A stretch of DNA of 8,070 bases from contig JACCYW010000131.1 of NCBI GenBank assembly GCA_013696275.1, forward strand, positions 1 to 8,070, in the 5' to 3' direction. Below are positions 1-6,581 of the stretch, piece after piece. The notes beneath the pieces are model-generated. The model saw only the letters and a list, made by a program, of their open reading frames with translations. It was not told where the DNA came from and ran no database searches. Origin of the DNA: Chloroflexota bacterium. Its GTDB lineage: Bacteria; Chloroflexota; Limnocylindria; Limnocylindrales; CSP1-4. Position 1 is the stretch's first letter; the number at the start of each line of letters is the position of its first letter. A program made the translations under genes and the position numbers.

Positions 1-1218
1 GATCCAGGCCTGGAGCCCGTCTCGGTAGCGCCCGAAACGGATCCGGAGACGCCCTTCATGATCATCTACACCTCGGGCACGACCGGTCGTCCAAAGGGCG
101 CCGTGCATGTGCACGGCGGGTTCCCCATCAAGGGCGCGCAGGATCTGGCCCATAGCTTCGACCTGCGCGTCGGCGAAACGCTGTTCTGGTTCACCGACCT
201 GGGTTGGATGATGGGGCCCTGGGCCATCTCCGGTGCGCTGCTGCTTGGCGCTCGCCTGATCATCTATGAAGGGGTGCCCGACTTCCCGGGGCCCGATCGC
301 CTGTGGGACATGGTGGCGCGTCACGGCATCACCCACCTGGGCCTCTCGCCGACGGTCATCAGGGCGCTGATGGGTCACGGCCTGGAGTCAGTACGGGCAG
401 CCGATCGCTCCTCGCTGCGCGTGCTTGGATCGACCGGTGAGCCATGGAACCCGGAAGCATGGTGGTGGTACTTCCGGGAGGTCGGCGAGGGTCGCTGCCC
501 GATCATCAACTACTCGGGCGGGACGGAAGTGAGCGGCGGCATCCTCGCGGGCAACCCGCTGACACCCATCAAGCCGACATCGTTCGGTGGCCCGAATGTG
601 GGCTGCGCGGCGGACGTGCTCGGACCGACGGGTGAAAGCGTGCGCGGGGTCGTCGGCGAGCTTGCCATACGGCAGCCGCTGCCGGGCATGACCCGCGGTT
701 TCTGGAACGATCGCCCGCGGTACCTGGAGAGTTACTGGTCAAGGTATCCGGGCATCTGGATCCATGGCGACTGGGCGCTCGTGGACGAGGATGGCTACTG
801 GTTCATCCAGGGCCGCTCGGATGACACGCTCAAGGTTGCCGGCAAGCGCGTCGGACCGGCCGAGGTAGAGGGCGCGGCGACGGCCCATCCAGCAGTCCTG
901 GAGGCGGCCGCCATCGGCATCCCTCACCACATCAAAGGTGAGGCCATCGTGCTGTTCTGCGTGCTGCGGCGGGGTGAGACCGATGACCATGACCTGCGGG
1001 CGGCCATCGCGGGCAGGGTCGTGGGAGAGATGGGCAAGGCGCTCAAGCCCGACGCCGTCGTGGTCGTCGCGGCGCTGCCCAAGACCCGCAGCGGCAAGGT
1101 CATGCGCCGAGTCGCGCGAGCTGCCTACCTGGGTACCGATCCGGGCGATCTTTCGGCCCTCGAGGACCCCAAGGCGGTAGAGGCCATCCGAGCGGTGGGG
1201 GTGGCGTCGGCGGGCTAG
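1..1218 (+). CDS. AMP-forming acyl-CoA synthetase (acetyl-CoA synthetase-like), 5' partial
   Basis: Adenylate-forming enzyme expected to activate a short carboxylic acid with ATP and then load it onto CoA in the cytoplasm. The frame is open from base 1 with no stop, and the first Met codon (58) lies inside the core domain just before the P-loop YTSGTTGRPKG. The true start is therefore outside the window, and only the C-terminal 405 codons are present (acetyl-CoA synthetases are about 650 residues). Visible motifs in order are GSTGEPWNPEAW, SGGTEVSGG (A5 region), WIHGDWALVDEDGYW with GRSDDTLKVAGKRVGPAEVE (A7/A8 hinge), and LPKTRSGKVMRR. The catalytic A10 lysine codon is 1096-1098; in Acs enzymes this lysine is controlled by acetylation. 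The A5 motif lacks the WWQTETG form of classical Acs, so acid preference is uncertain (acetate, propionate or a related acid). The TrmH-family gene follows 38 bp downstream on the same strand. Confidence 0.93.
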   Translation, partial: DPGLEPVSVAPETDPETPFMIIYTSGTTGRPKGAVHVHGGFPIKGAQDLAHSFDLRVGETLFWFTDLGWMMGPWAISGALLLGARLIIYEGVPDFPGPDRLWDMVARHGITHLGLSPTVIRALMGHGLESVRAADRSSLRVLGSTGEPWNPEAWWWYFREVGEGRCPIINYSGGTEVSGGILAGNPLTPIKPTSFGGPNVGCAADVLGPTGESVRGVVGELAIRQPLPGMTRGFWNDRPRYLESYWSRYPGIWIHGDWALVDEDGYWFIQGRSDDTLKVAGKRVGPAEVEGAATAHPAVLEAAAIGIPHHIKGEAIVLFCVLRRGETDDHDLRAAIAGRVVGEMGKALKPDAVVVVAALPKTRSGKVMRRVARAAYLGTDPGDLSALEDPKAVEAIRAVGVASAG

Positions 1219-1244
1219 GTTCGGATCGCTCTGGCCTGCGTGTC

Positions 1245-1250
1245 GATACT
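1245..1250 (+). promoter_or_regulatory. Putative -10 box for a leaderless methyltransferase mRNA
   Basis: GATACT (four of six matches to TATAAT) ends six bases before the ATG at 1257, so transcription would begin at or next to the start codon. There is no purine-rich Shine-Dalgarno between them (CCCGTC). A -35 box is poor: the best is TTCGGA at 1220-1225 with a 19-bp spacer. The call rests mainly on the same spacing being seen at other genes in this window. Confidence 0.35.
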
Positions 1251-1256
1251 CCCGTC

Positions 1257-2072
1257 ATGGAATTCCAGCAGCGACCCATATCGAGTTCGCACAATCCGCG
1301 CTTCCGAGCAGTCCTGGCGCTTCAGAACGGGCGGCAACGACGTCAGTCGGGGCGGATCCTCATCGACGGCATACGGGAGATCGGGCGCGCCATCGACTCG
1401 GGCGTCCACCCGGACGAAGCCTGGGTCGATCCTGAGCGGCTCGACGACACAGCCATCGCTGCCGTCGTGGAGCGCCTGAGGACGGCTGGCTGTCCGGTCA
1501 TCGAGGCCGACGGCCGGCTGGTCGGTCGGTTGGGCTACGGCCAGCGGGACACGGGCGTCGTCCTGGTGGCAAGGACGCCGGACGTTCGCTTCGATCGGCT
1601 CTCCCTGCCGGCCGACCCTCTCGTGGTCATCCTGGAAGGCGTCGAGAAGCCGGGCAACCTGGGTGCGGTCGTCAGGACCGCCGACGCGGCGGGCGTGACG
1701 GCGGTGGTCCTGGCCGACGGCGGGACCGATCCGTTCAACCCGAATGCGATCCGCGCCAGTCTCGGCACCGTCTTCGTCGTGCCGCTGGCAGTCGCCTCAA
1801 GCGGCGAGGCGCTCGAATGGGTGCATCAGCAGAGCCTGCGCATCGTGGCCGCACACGTCGACGGAGTTCTCGACCACACAGCGGCCGATCTCACCGGTCG
1901 CCTGGCTATCGTGCTCGGGAGCGAGGTCGGAGGGTTGAGCGCGGCATGGGCATCAGGCGACGTCACGAGCGTGCGAGTGCCCATGCTGGGGATCGGCGAC
2001 AGCCTGAACGTCTCGGCTACAGCGGCCGTCCTGTCATACGAGGCCGTCCGTCAGCGCCGTGCCAGTCAGTGA
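1257..2072 (+). CDS. TrmH/SpoU-family RNA 2'-O-ribose methyltransferase
   Basis: Predicted SAM-dependent enzyme of the SPOUT class that methylates a ribose 2'-OH in rRNA or tRNA. The protein is 271 residues, normal for the two-domain form. Residues about 9-100 form the SpoU substrate-binding domain (SHNPRFRAVLALQ, ILIDGIREIGRAIDSG). Residues about 121-266 are the knotted methyltransferase domain. Motif 1 is EKPGNLGAVVRTADAAG (130-146; N134 and catalytic-type R140), motif 2 is VLGSEVGGL (219-227; E223), and motif 3 is DSLNVSATAAVLSYEA (248-263; N251). Motif 2 has Val where many members have Gly or Ala, which is tolerated. The specific RNA site cannot be read from the sequence; MRM3/TsnR-like 23S rRNA methylation is possible. 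The ATG at 1257 lacks a Shine-Dalgarno but has a -10-like box six bases upstream. The gene converges on dodecin with a 27-bp gap. Confidence 0.93.
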   Translation: MEFQQRPISSSHNPRFRAVLALQNGRQRRQSGRILIDGIREIGRAIDSGVHPDEAWVDPERLDDTAIAAVVERLRTAGCPVIEADGRLVGRLGYGQRDTGVVLVARTPDVRFDRLSLPADPLVVILEGVEKPGNLGAVVRTADAAGVTAVVLADGGTDPFNPNAIRASLGTVFVVPLAVASSGEALEWVHQQSLRIVAAHVDGVLDHTAADLTGRLAIVLGSEVGGLSAAWASGDVTSVRVPMLGIGDSLNVSATAAVLSYEAVRQRRASQ

Positions 2073-2081
2073 CTCCAGACG

Positions 2082-2103
2082 CTGACGAGCAAGGTGGCGT
2101 CAG
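2082..2103. terminator. Weak hairpin in the convergent gap
   Basis: CTGACG (2082-2087) and CGTCAG (2098-2103) form a six-base-pair stem with a ten-base loop between the convergent methyltransferase and dodecin genes. The right arm overlaps the dodecin stop codon at 2100-2102. There is no T-tract on either side, so it is not a standard intrinsic terminator. It is only a candidate bidirectional end point in a gap too short for anything larger. Confidence 0.2.
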
Positions 2104-2318
2104 GACACGTCGCTCTGATCGTCGAGGACGAACGTCACGATCATCGTCACCTTGTAGGTGGAGACCTGGTTGCCCTCGAGCTCGACCTCCTGCTCCTTGA
2201 TCCATGCGCCCTTGACGTTGCGCAATGTGCGGGTGGCCCGTTCGAGGCCCTGTTTGATGGCGTCCTCGAAGCTCTGGCTCGAGGTAGCGCTGATCTCCGT
2301 ATTCCGGGCGACTGACAT
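2100..2318 (-). CDS. Dodecin, flavin-binding storage protein
   Basis: Small 72-residue protein of the dodecin family. Dodecins assemble into hollow dodecamers that bind and shelter free flavins (FMN, FAD, riboflavin or lumichrome) in the cytoplasm. The family pattern spans the whole length: a first beta strand (TEISATSSQSF), one helix (EDAIKQGLERATRTL), the signature RNVKGAWIKEQEVELEG with flavin-stacking Trp39, and the C-terminal strands YKVTMIVTFVLDD. Length is typical. Start choice is supported by a strong Shine-Dalgarno: GGGAG at 2325-2329, six bases from the ATG. The gene begins 26 bp after the acyl-CoA dehydrogenase stop on the same strand, so the two are very likely co-transcribed. A link between a flavoenzyme and flavin storage is plausible but inferred. 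Confidence 0.95.
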   Translation of the reverse strand: MSVARNTEISATSSQSFEDAIKQGLERATRTLRNVKGAWIKEQEVELEGNQVSTYKVTMIVTFVLDDQSDVS

Positions 2319-2344
2319 GTCCTTCTCCCTTCCCTATCCCCGAT

Positions 2345-3514
2345 TCACTGGACGCGGAGGTCCAGCACCTTCCTTCCGATGACCAGCCGTTGGATCTGAC
2401 TGGTGCCTTCGCCGATCTCGGTGAGCTTGGCGTCGCGCAGGAAGCGCTCTACCTTGTACTCCTCCACATAGCCATAGCCGCCGTGGATCTGGACCGCGTT
2501 GTTGGTCGCTCGCTGGCTGACCTCGGATGCGAACAGCTTGGCCTGGGCGGAGGCTAGAGCATAGTCGCGACCCTGATCCTTCAGCCAGGCGGCACGGTAG
2601 ATCATCTGGCGCGCGGCTTCGATCTCGGTCGACATATCGGCGATCATGAAGGCCACGCCCTGGAATGACCCGATGGGCCGGCCGAACTGCCGTCGTTCCC
2701 GGGCGTAGGGGATCGACGCGTCGAGAGCGGCCTGGGCGAGGCCCAGCGCCATGGCGCCGATGGATATGCGGCCTCCGTCCAGGATCTTCAGGAAGATCTT
2801 CCAACCATCTCCGCGCTGGCCGAGCATCTGGTCGGCCGGGATCCGGCAGTCCTCGAACAGCAGTTCGCCCGTGGCGCTGGCATGGAGGCCCATCTTCTCC
2901 TCCAGCCGGCCGGTCGAGAAGCCCGGTGTCGCGGCGGGCACGATGTAGGCGCTGATCTCCGGCGACCCGTCGTCCCGCGAGCCGGATCGGGCGGTGACGA
3001 TGTATGTCCCGGCCTGACCGGCATTGGTGATGAAGCGCTTTCGGCCGTTGATCGTCCAGGTACCGCCGTTGACGCCGTCATCTTCGAGGCGGGCGGTGGT
3101 GCGCGTGCCGCCGGAGTCGGAGCCGGCCTCCGGCTCGGTCAGACCGTAGGCACCCAGCACGTGACCCTGGGCCATGGGCACCAGGTAGCGTTCTTTCTGG
3201 TCCGCCGAGCCGGCCATCTGCAGCGGCCCGCAACCCAGTGACGTGTGGGCGGCGACGATGATGCCGAGCGATCCCCAAGCGCGCGAGAGCTCCTCGACGG
3301 CTATGGCGTACGCGAGCGTATCGAGCCCGGCTCCCCCGTCCTCCTCGCTGATGGGTACCCCGAGCAGACCCATCGGCCCGAGCATCGCCACGATATCGGT
3401 CGGGAAACGTCGCTCGCGCTCGTGTTCGTCGACCACGCCCGCGACCTCACGTGCGCAGAAATCCTGGATCGTCCTCCTTAACAACGCGTGCTCGGACGAC
3501 AGATCGAAGTCCAA
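2345..3514 (-). CDS. Acyl-CoA dehydrogenase (FAD-dependent)
   Basis: Predicted to catalyse alpha,beta-desaturation of an acyl-CoA, passing electrons to electron-transfer flavoprotein in fatty-acid or branched-chain amino-acid breakdown. At 389 residues it is the normal single-domain length. The N-terminal helical domain spans about 1-118, the middle beta domain starts at YGLTEPEAGSD (123-133) and includes FITNA (161-165), and the C-terminal helical domain includes RRQFGRPI (274-281), QIHGGYGY (342-349) and the FAD/active-site segment RDAKLTEIGEGTSQIQR (360-376). The catalytic base is predicted to be E369 in the short/medium-chain position, as in butyryl-CoA dehydrogenases. Chain-length preference cannot be fixed. 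The start is TTG at 3512-3514, with a G-run (GGGGGCG) upstream as a likely ribosome site and no in-frame ATG or GTG close by. Dodecin follows 26 bp downstream. No convincing promoter is seen in the 89 bp after the PIN-domain gene, so read-through from vapBC is possible. Confidence 0.95.
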   Translation of the reverse strand: MDFDLSSEHALLRRTIQDFCAREVAGVVDEHERERRFPTDIVAMLGPMGLLGVPISEEDGGAGLDTLAYAIAVEELSRAWGSLGIIVAAHTSLGCGPLQMAGSADQKERYLVPMAQGHVLGAYGLTEPEAGSDSGGTRTTARLEDDGVNGGTWTINGRKRFITNAGQAGTYIVTARSGSRDDGSPEISAYIVPAATPGFSTGRLEEKMGLHASATGELLFEDCRIPADQMLGQRGDGWKIFLKILDGGRISIGAMALGLAQAALDASIPYARERRQFGRPIGSFQGVAFMIADMSTEIEAARQMIYRAAWLKDQGRDYALASAQAKLFASEVSQRATNNAVQIHGGYGYVEEYKVERFLRDAKLTEIGEGTSQIQRLVIGRKVLDLRVQ

Positions 3515-3603
3515 GTCACGCCCCCATGGCTGGGCGGTGCGGGACTGGATCGGCTCGTCCCGGCGACCGCGGCAGGATGATGGTCAAGGTAGCTCCAAGG
3601 ACT

Positions 3604-3999
3604 TCATCGGGCGAGCGTGAATCCCTGCAGCGCGAAGTCATGGTCGAATGCATATGCCGTTCGTACGCTTTCGCGGCTCATGAATGTGAAGCTGACCCAG
3701 TCGACGAAGGAGACGTTCGACCGAGCCGCGCGCATGGCCGATCGCGCCGCGACGTGAAGGTCCTCATCCACATAGCTGACCTCGATCAAGGGCAACAAGG
3801 CGTCCGTCAGCGCGTCGAGACCTGGCCACCCAAGCCGCCGGTGCACCAGGGCGACCGATTCGACCTCCACGTAGGCGTGCGTCAGCAGGGACTCGTCCGC
3901 ATCCCGCAAGCGCTTTAGCGCTCGGACCGCCAGCCCGTGAGCGGGATCTTCCCGGTCGAGGACTGCGTACAGGGCGGACGTATCGACGAACACGGTCAC
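3604..3999 (-). CDS. PIN-domain toxin, VapC-like ribonuclease
   Basis: A 131-residue PIN-domain protein, the size of VapC toxins, which are Mg2+/Mn2+-dependent RNases that cleave tRNA or rRNA and are held inactive by a VapB antitoxin. The acidic active-site set is visible: D6 in VFVDTSALYAVLD, E45 (or E47) in HAYVEVESVAL, D100 in VSFVDWVSFTFM, and D119 in AFDHDFALQGF. All four expected acidic residues are present, so the toxin looks intact. The GTG start at 3997-3999 overlaps the antitoxin stop in a GTGA junction, indicating translational coupling and supporting this start. The RNA target cannot be predicted. The acyl-CoA dehydrogenase gene begins 89 bp downstream on the same strand. Confidence 0.9.
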   Translation of the reverse strand: MTVFVDTSALYAVLDREDPAHGLAVRALKRLRDADESLLTHAYVEVESVALVHRRLGWPGLDALTDALLPLIEVSYVDEDLHVAARSAMRAARSNVSFVDWVSFTFMSRESVRTAYAFDHDFALQGFTLAR

Positions 4000-4274
4000 T
4001 TCGCTGTTCTCGTTGGAGGCGCCGCGCGCTGGCCGTAGATCTCATCGAGGTATCGGTCATGGTCTCGACTGACGTTGCTACCATCCGTGGCGAACCCGCC
4101 TGCGACCGACAGCGCCCGGGCCCAAAGCTCTGATCGGCTTGGAGTGTCGGCATTCGGTACGACCCGGTCGACGGCCTCGCGGATCAACGCGGCCATGGAA
4201 GTCCCGCGCTTGCGCGCCACGCGTCGCAGCCGCTCCGCCTGTTCCGAGCTGAGGGAGATCTGAGTCCTTTCCAT
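3996..4274 (-). CDS. Ribbon-helix-helix antitoxin, VapB-like
   Basis: A 92-residue protein with an N-terminal ribbon-helix-helix DNA-binding domain (about residues 3-40): the beta strand RTQISLSSEQAERL is followed by the helix pair with RGTSMAALIREAVDRVV. The C-terminal half (about 45-92) is polar and ends in a DHDRYLDEIYG segment and a basic tail; in this class that region binds and blocks the partner toxin. The gene overlaps the PIN-domain toxin by four bases (3996-3999), the standard antitoxin-first arrangement. Such antitoxins usually repress their own promoter alone and with the toxin. The ATG at 4272-4274 has no good Shine-Dalgarno but lies 13 bases after a TATCAT box, implying a very short leader. 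Confidence 0.88.
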   Translation of the reverse strand: MERTQISLSSEQAERLRRVARKRGTSMAALIREAVDRVVPNADTPSRSELWARALSVAGGFATDGSNVSRDHDRYLDEIYGQRAAPPTRTAK

Positions 4275-4287
4275 GCCTATGGCTTCG

Positions 4288-4318
4288 ATGATACAGGATG
4301 AAGCTGATCTGATGTAAT
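4288..4318 (-). promoter_or_regulatory. Putative vapBC promoter
   Basis: On the minus strand TATCAT (4288-4293; five of six matches to TATAAT) is preceded by ATTACA (4313-4318; four of six to TTGACA) with a 19-bp spacer. The predicted start would leave a leader of only about six or seven bases before the antitoxin ATG. The stretch is visibly richer in A/T than the flanking coding DNA. It is the only place in the window where both promoter boxes look reasonable. Confidence 0.5.
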
Positions 4319-4338
4319 CGCCGTGCTCCCGGCCATCA

Positions 4339-5394
4339 TCAGCCTTCTTCGCGCTCCACCTGGACCCTGGGCGCCGGAGCTCGCCGGGGGAGCGGCAGGT
4401 CGCTCACCCCGCCTACGAAGGAGGCCTGGCGCGCCCATTCGGCCGCCTGGAGCTGCTCCTCCACCGACAGGATCCCCAGCCGGCTGAGGGACGAGAGCTC
4501 ATCCCGGATGTAGGTCTTCAGCATCTCTGGTCCGTCCGTGTTGATGGTGTAGCGGACGCCATTGCGGCGGAATGTGTCGAAGATCCAGCGAAACTCATCC
4601 CAGCCCGACACGACCCGCGTGGTCAGATTGCTCGTCGGGCATATCTCGAGCGTGATGCCGCGCTCTCGGATCATGCCCATCGTTCGCGGGTCATAGGCCG
4701 ACTTGACACCATGGCCGATCCTGGTCGGCTGAAGGTGCTCGATGACCTCAACCACCTCCTCTATCGGCCCCGCCTCGCCGCTATGGACGGTGATCCCCAG
4801 CCCGCGCCGGCGGGCGCGCTCGAACAGGCGCTTGTAGTCGGCTGGACGGAAGCCGTCCGATTCCGGACCTGCCATGTCGATGCCGACCACGCCTCGTTCA
4901 CGGTAGGCGATGGCCTTCTCCACGATGATCTCATTGAGCGGGTACGGGAAGGCTCGGTCCAGGCATAGCAGAAGGCCAGGCGTCACTGGGTATTCCAGAC
5001 GCGCCCGATCCATGCCCCGGATGGCCGCACTGATGATGTGGTCCAGATCCTGTTCACCGCCCCGGTTGCGCTTCATCGGGTTGAAACGCAGTTCCATGGT
5101 GGTGACATTGTTCTTGCGGTAGGCGCCGCCGATGACCTCGTAAACCGAACGCTCCACGGCAAGTGGCGAGGACTGGATGAGCTCGGTCCAGTGAAAGAGC
5201 TGCAGGTATCCGTCGAACGATCGACCGCGCCGTGCCGACACGGTGATCATGTCGCGGAACTCCCAGTAGTCCTTCGTCGGCAGGCGGATGCCCTGCGAGT
5301 GTGCGATGCCCCACATGATGGCCGGCGTGACGGCACCCCCCAGGTGGCAATGCAGCTCTGTCAAGGGGACCTTGCGGGAGAAGGCGGCGGGCAC
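4339..5394 (-). CDS. Adenosine-deaminase-family metal-dependent deaminase, substrate uncertain
   Basis: A 351-residue protein of the adenosine/AMP/adenine deaminase family (amidohydrolase superfamily TIM barrel), expected to replace an exocyclic amino group by oxygen using one Zn2+. Catalytic elements are complete: H15 and H17 (ELHCHLGGA), the backbone-binding DMAG turn (173-176), H204 and E207 (VHSGEA), H228 (RIGHG), the CPTSN segment (252-256) and metal ligand D287 (INTDGPE). Two specificity residues differ. G19 stands where adenosine deaminase has Asp (HLHLDGA, ribose contact), and G288 stands where it has the second Asp of TDDP (purine N7 contact). The substrate may therefore be another nucleoside, a base or a modified nucleotide. 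The GTG start (5392-5394) is bounded by an in-frame TAG four codons upstream; TTG at codon 11 is an alternative. A TAGCAT box ends six bases before the GTG. The gene lies upstream of vapBC on the same strand. Confidence 0.85.
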   Translation of the reverse strand: MPAAFSRKVPLTELHCHLGGAVTPAIMWGIAHSQGIRLPTKDYWEFRDMITVSARRGRSFDGYLQLFHWTELIQSSPLAVERSVYEVIGGAYRKNNVTTMELRFNPMKRNRGGEQDLDHIISAAIRGMDRARLEYPVTPGLLLCLDRAFPYPLNEIIVEKAIAYRERGVVGIDMAGPESDGFRPADYKRLFERARRRGLGITVHSGEAGPIEEVVEVIEHLQPTRIGHGVKSAYDPRTMGMIRERGITLEICPTSNLTTRVVSGWDEFRWIFDTFRRNGVRYTINTDGPEMLKTYIRDELSSLSRLGILSVEEQLQAAEWARQASFVGGVSDLPLPRRAPAPRVQVEREEG

Positions 5395-5400
5395 CTTCGA

Positions 5401-5406
5401 ATGCTA
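5401..5406 (-). promoter_or_regulatory. Putative -10 box for a leaderless deaminase mRNA
   Basis: TAGCAT (TANNNT form, four of six matches to TATAAT) ends six bases before the GTG start at 5394, the same spacing as at the methyltransferase and TetR genes. No good -35 box is present at 16-19 bp upstream. Its TAG also closes the small ORF that runs to 5404. Confidence 0.35.
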
Positions 5407-5625
5407 ACGGCCAAGGCGCAAGCTGGCGGGCAGGGCTGAAGCGAGCAGCGTTCCCGGCGCGACCTCGATGAAGCGCGGCCATCCCCCGGGAAGGGGCCCT
5501 CGCGTGGGGTTCTGGCGGTCTATCGACGACAAGCACGCAGGAGAGCCGTCGGGATGGCGGGTCCACGTTCGCCCATGGGCTATGGAACGCGGGAACTCAC
5601 CATGGAAGCGCCTTCCCGTGGACAT
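5404..5625 (-). CDS. Doubtful small ORF, unknown function
   Basis: A 73-residue reading frame lies in the 268-bp gap between the radical SAM stop and the deaminase start, on the same strand as both. It begins 37 bp after the first and ends 9 bp before the second. A GAGGG motif abuts the ATG, too close for a good Shine-Dalgarno. By hand count about three quarters of its codons end in G or C, somewhat low for this GC-rich window. The first half is Arg/His/Pro-rich and looks non-coding; the last 25 or so residues (FIEVAPGTLLASALPASL) look more protein-like. I do not recognise a family. It could be a remnant or chance. Otherwise the gap holds only minor inverted repeats (for example GGAAG-CGC-CTTCC at 5604-5616) without T-tracts. 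Confidence 0.2.
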   Translation of the reverse strand: MSTGRRFHGEFPRSIAHGRTWTRHPDGSPACLSSIDRQNPTRGPLPGGWPRFIEVAPGTLLASALPASLRLGR

Positions 5626-5662
5626 CCCTCGACCCAGCGCGACGGCGGCACCACGAGACTGA

Positions 5663-6568
5663 TCACAGGGTCAGCATCAGCTGGGTCAGCCCGGCGGAAG
5701 GGTCTGCCGTCGGCTGGTGATGGTGGACTTCTGCCAAGCCGAAGCGATCCCGCAGCTCGGCCACCATCCCGGACACCCGGCCGGCCTTTGAGGAAGGCAG
5801 GTATGCCCGTCCGGCGTATAGACGCTCGTAGGTCGGAAGCAGCTCAGGCCAATCCCGCGCCAGGTTCGCCAGGAAGTGCTCACGGGTTCCTGGCCTGAGG
5901 TTTAGCAGGCTGGTCCACACGAAGCAAGCGCCCGCGTCGCGGGCCGCCCGGACCACCTCAGCCATGCCTTTCGGATCGTCCGACAGGCCGGGCAGGATGG
6001 GTGCCATGCCGACCCCTGTCTTGACGCCGGCGTCGACCAGTCGGCGCAGGGCGGCCAGGCGCTGGTGCGGAGGCGCCGTGGCGATCTCCGTGCGTCGCCA
6101 GATCTCCCGGTCGAGCGTAGGGATGGACAGGTTCACGGTCACGTCGACCCGCCGGGCGGCGTCCGCGAGGACGTCCAGGTCGCGCACGATCATCGGTCCT
6201 CGGGTGATGATGCCGAACGGAGTGGACGCCTCCGTGAGTTCGATGAGACTGGCTCGCGTCAGCCGATATCGACCCTCCGCTGGCTGATACGGGTCGGTCG
6301 CCGCACCGATGACCACCTCGTCGCGTTTCCAGGAGCGACGCCTTAGCTCTCTACGCAGTACCTGCGCGATGTTCACCTTGACTCGGATGGACCTGCCGTA
6401 TCGCTCATCCGACGGTCGATCGGCCCGCTTCTCGAAACCTCGGACGTAGCAGAACGTGCAACGATGGGCACAGCCGGTATAGGGGTTGAGAGACCAACCG
6501 AAGCCCATACCACGGACCCTGTTCAGTGCACTCCGGCATGCTTCTTCGCGATACTCGACTCCAGACAT
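5663..6568 (-). CDS. COG1533 (SplB-like) radical SAM protein
   Basis: A 301-residue radical SAM enzyme of the family annotated as DNA repair photolyase/SplB-like (COG1533; Rv2578c-type relatives). The 4Fe-4S cluster motif CX3CX2C is at C33, C37 and C40 (NPYTGCAHRCTFCYVRGFEK). Family landmarks follow: VVIGAATDPYQPAEGRYRLTR (86-105, the family's TDPYQPxE segment), GIITRGPMIVRDLDVL (119-134), VNLSIPTLD (145-153) and APILPGLSD (189-197). The true reaction of this family is not established; repair of spore photoproduct is known only for genuine SplB, so DNA repair is an inference from family naming. The frame is open upstream to 7036, but that part runs antisense through tetR. I choose ATG 6566-6568 because the family homology begins right after it and a promoter-like TAAGCT sits seven bases upstream. 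It is divergent from tetR across 68 bp containing a perfect palindrome. Confidence 0.88.
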   Translation of the reverse strand: MSGVEYREEACRSALNRVRGMGFGWSLNPYTGCAHRCTFCYVRGFEKRADRPSDERYGRSIRVKVNIAQVLRRELRRRSWKRDEVVIGAATDPYQPAEGRYRLTRASLIELTEASTPFGIITRGPMIVRDLDVLADAARRVDVTVNLSIPTLDREIWRRTEIATAPPHQRLAALRRLVDAGVKTGVGMAPILPGLSDDPKGMAEVVRAARDAGACFVWTSLLNLRPGTREHFLANLARDWPELLPTYERLYAGRAYLPSSKAGRVSGMVAELRDRFGLAEVHHHQPTADPSAGLTQLMLTL

Positions 6569-6575
6569 GCGCCCA

Positions 6576-6581
6576 AGCTTA
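6576..6581 (-). promoter_or_regulatory. Putative -10 box of the radical SAM gene
   Basis: TAAGCT (TANNNT form) on the minus strand ends seven bases before the ATG at 6568, again suggesting a leaderless or nearly leaderless transcript. Its first base, at 6581, is also the last base of the AGAACATATGTTCT palindrome, so a protein bound there would block RNA polymerase. No clear -35 box is visible. Confidence 0.35.

Noticed and set aside
1817..2200. Plus-strand open frame of 127 codons across the methyltransferase/dodecin junction
   Set aside because: Arg/Ser/Pro-rich out-of-frame translation of two clearly identified genes.
2882..3241. Plus-strand open frame of 119 codons
   Set aside because: It lies fully antisense to the acyl-CoA dehydrogenase and shows no family motifs; it is a GC-rich shadow frame.
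3604..4274. Toxin-antitoxin pair as proof of a mobile element
   Set aside because: No transposase, integrase, terminal inverted repeats or flanking direct repeats are visible; the pair alone does not show mobility.
5054..5566. Minus-strand open frame of 170 codons overlapping the deaminase start
   Set aside because: Out of frame with the deaminase, whose catalytic H15/H17 motif lies in the same DNA; composition is typical of a shadow frame.
5571..5580. GCCCATGGGC palindrome
   Set aside because: Ten-base GC-rich palindromes are expected by chance here, and it is not placed at a promoter.
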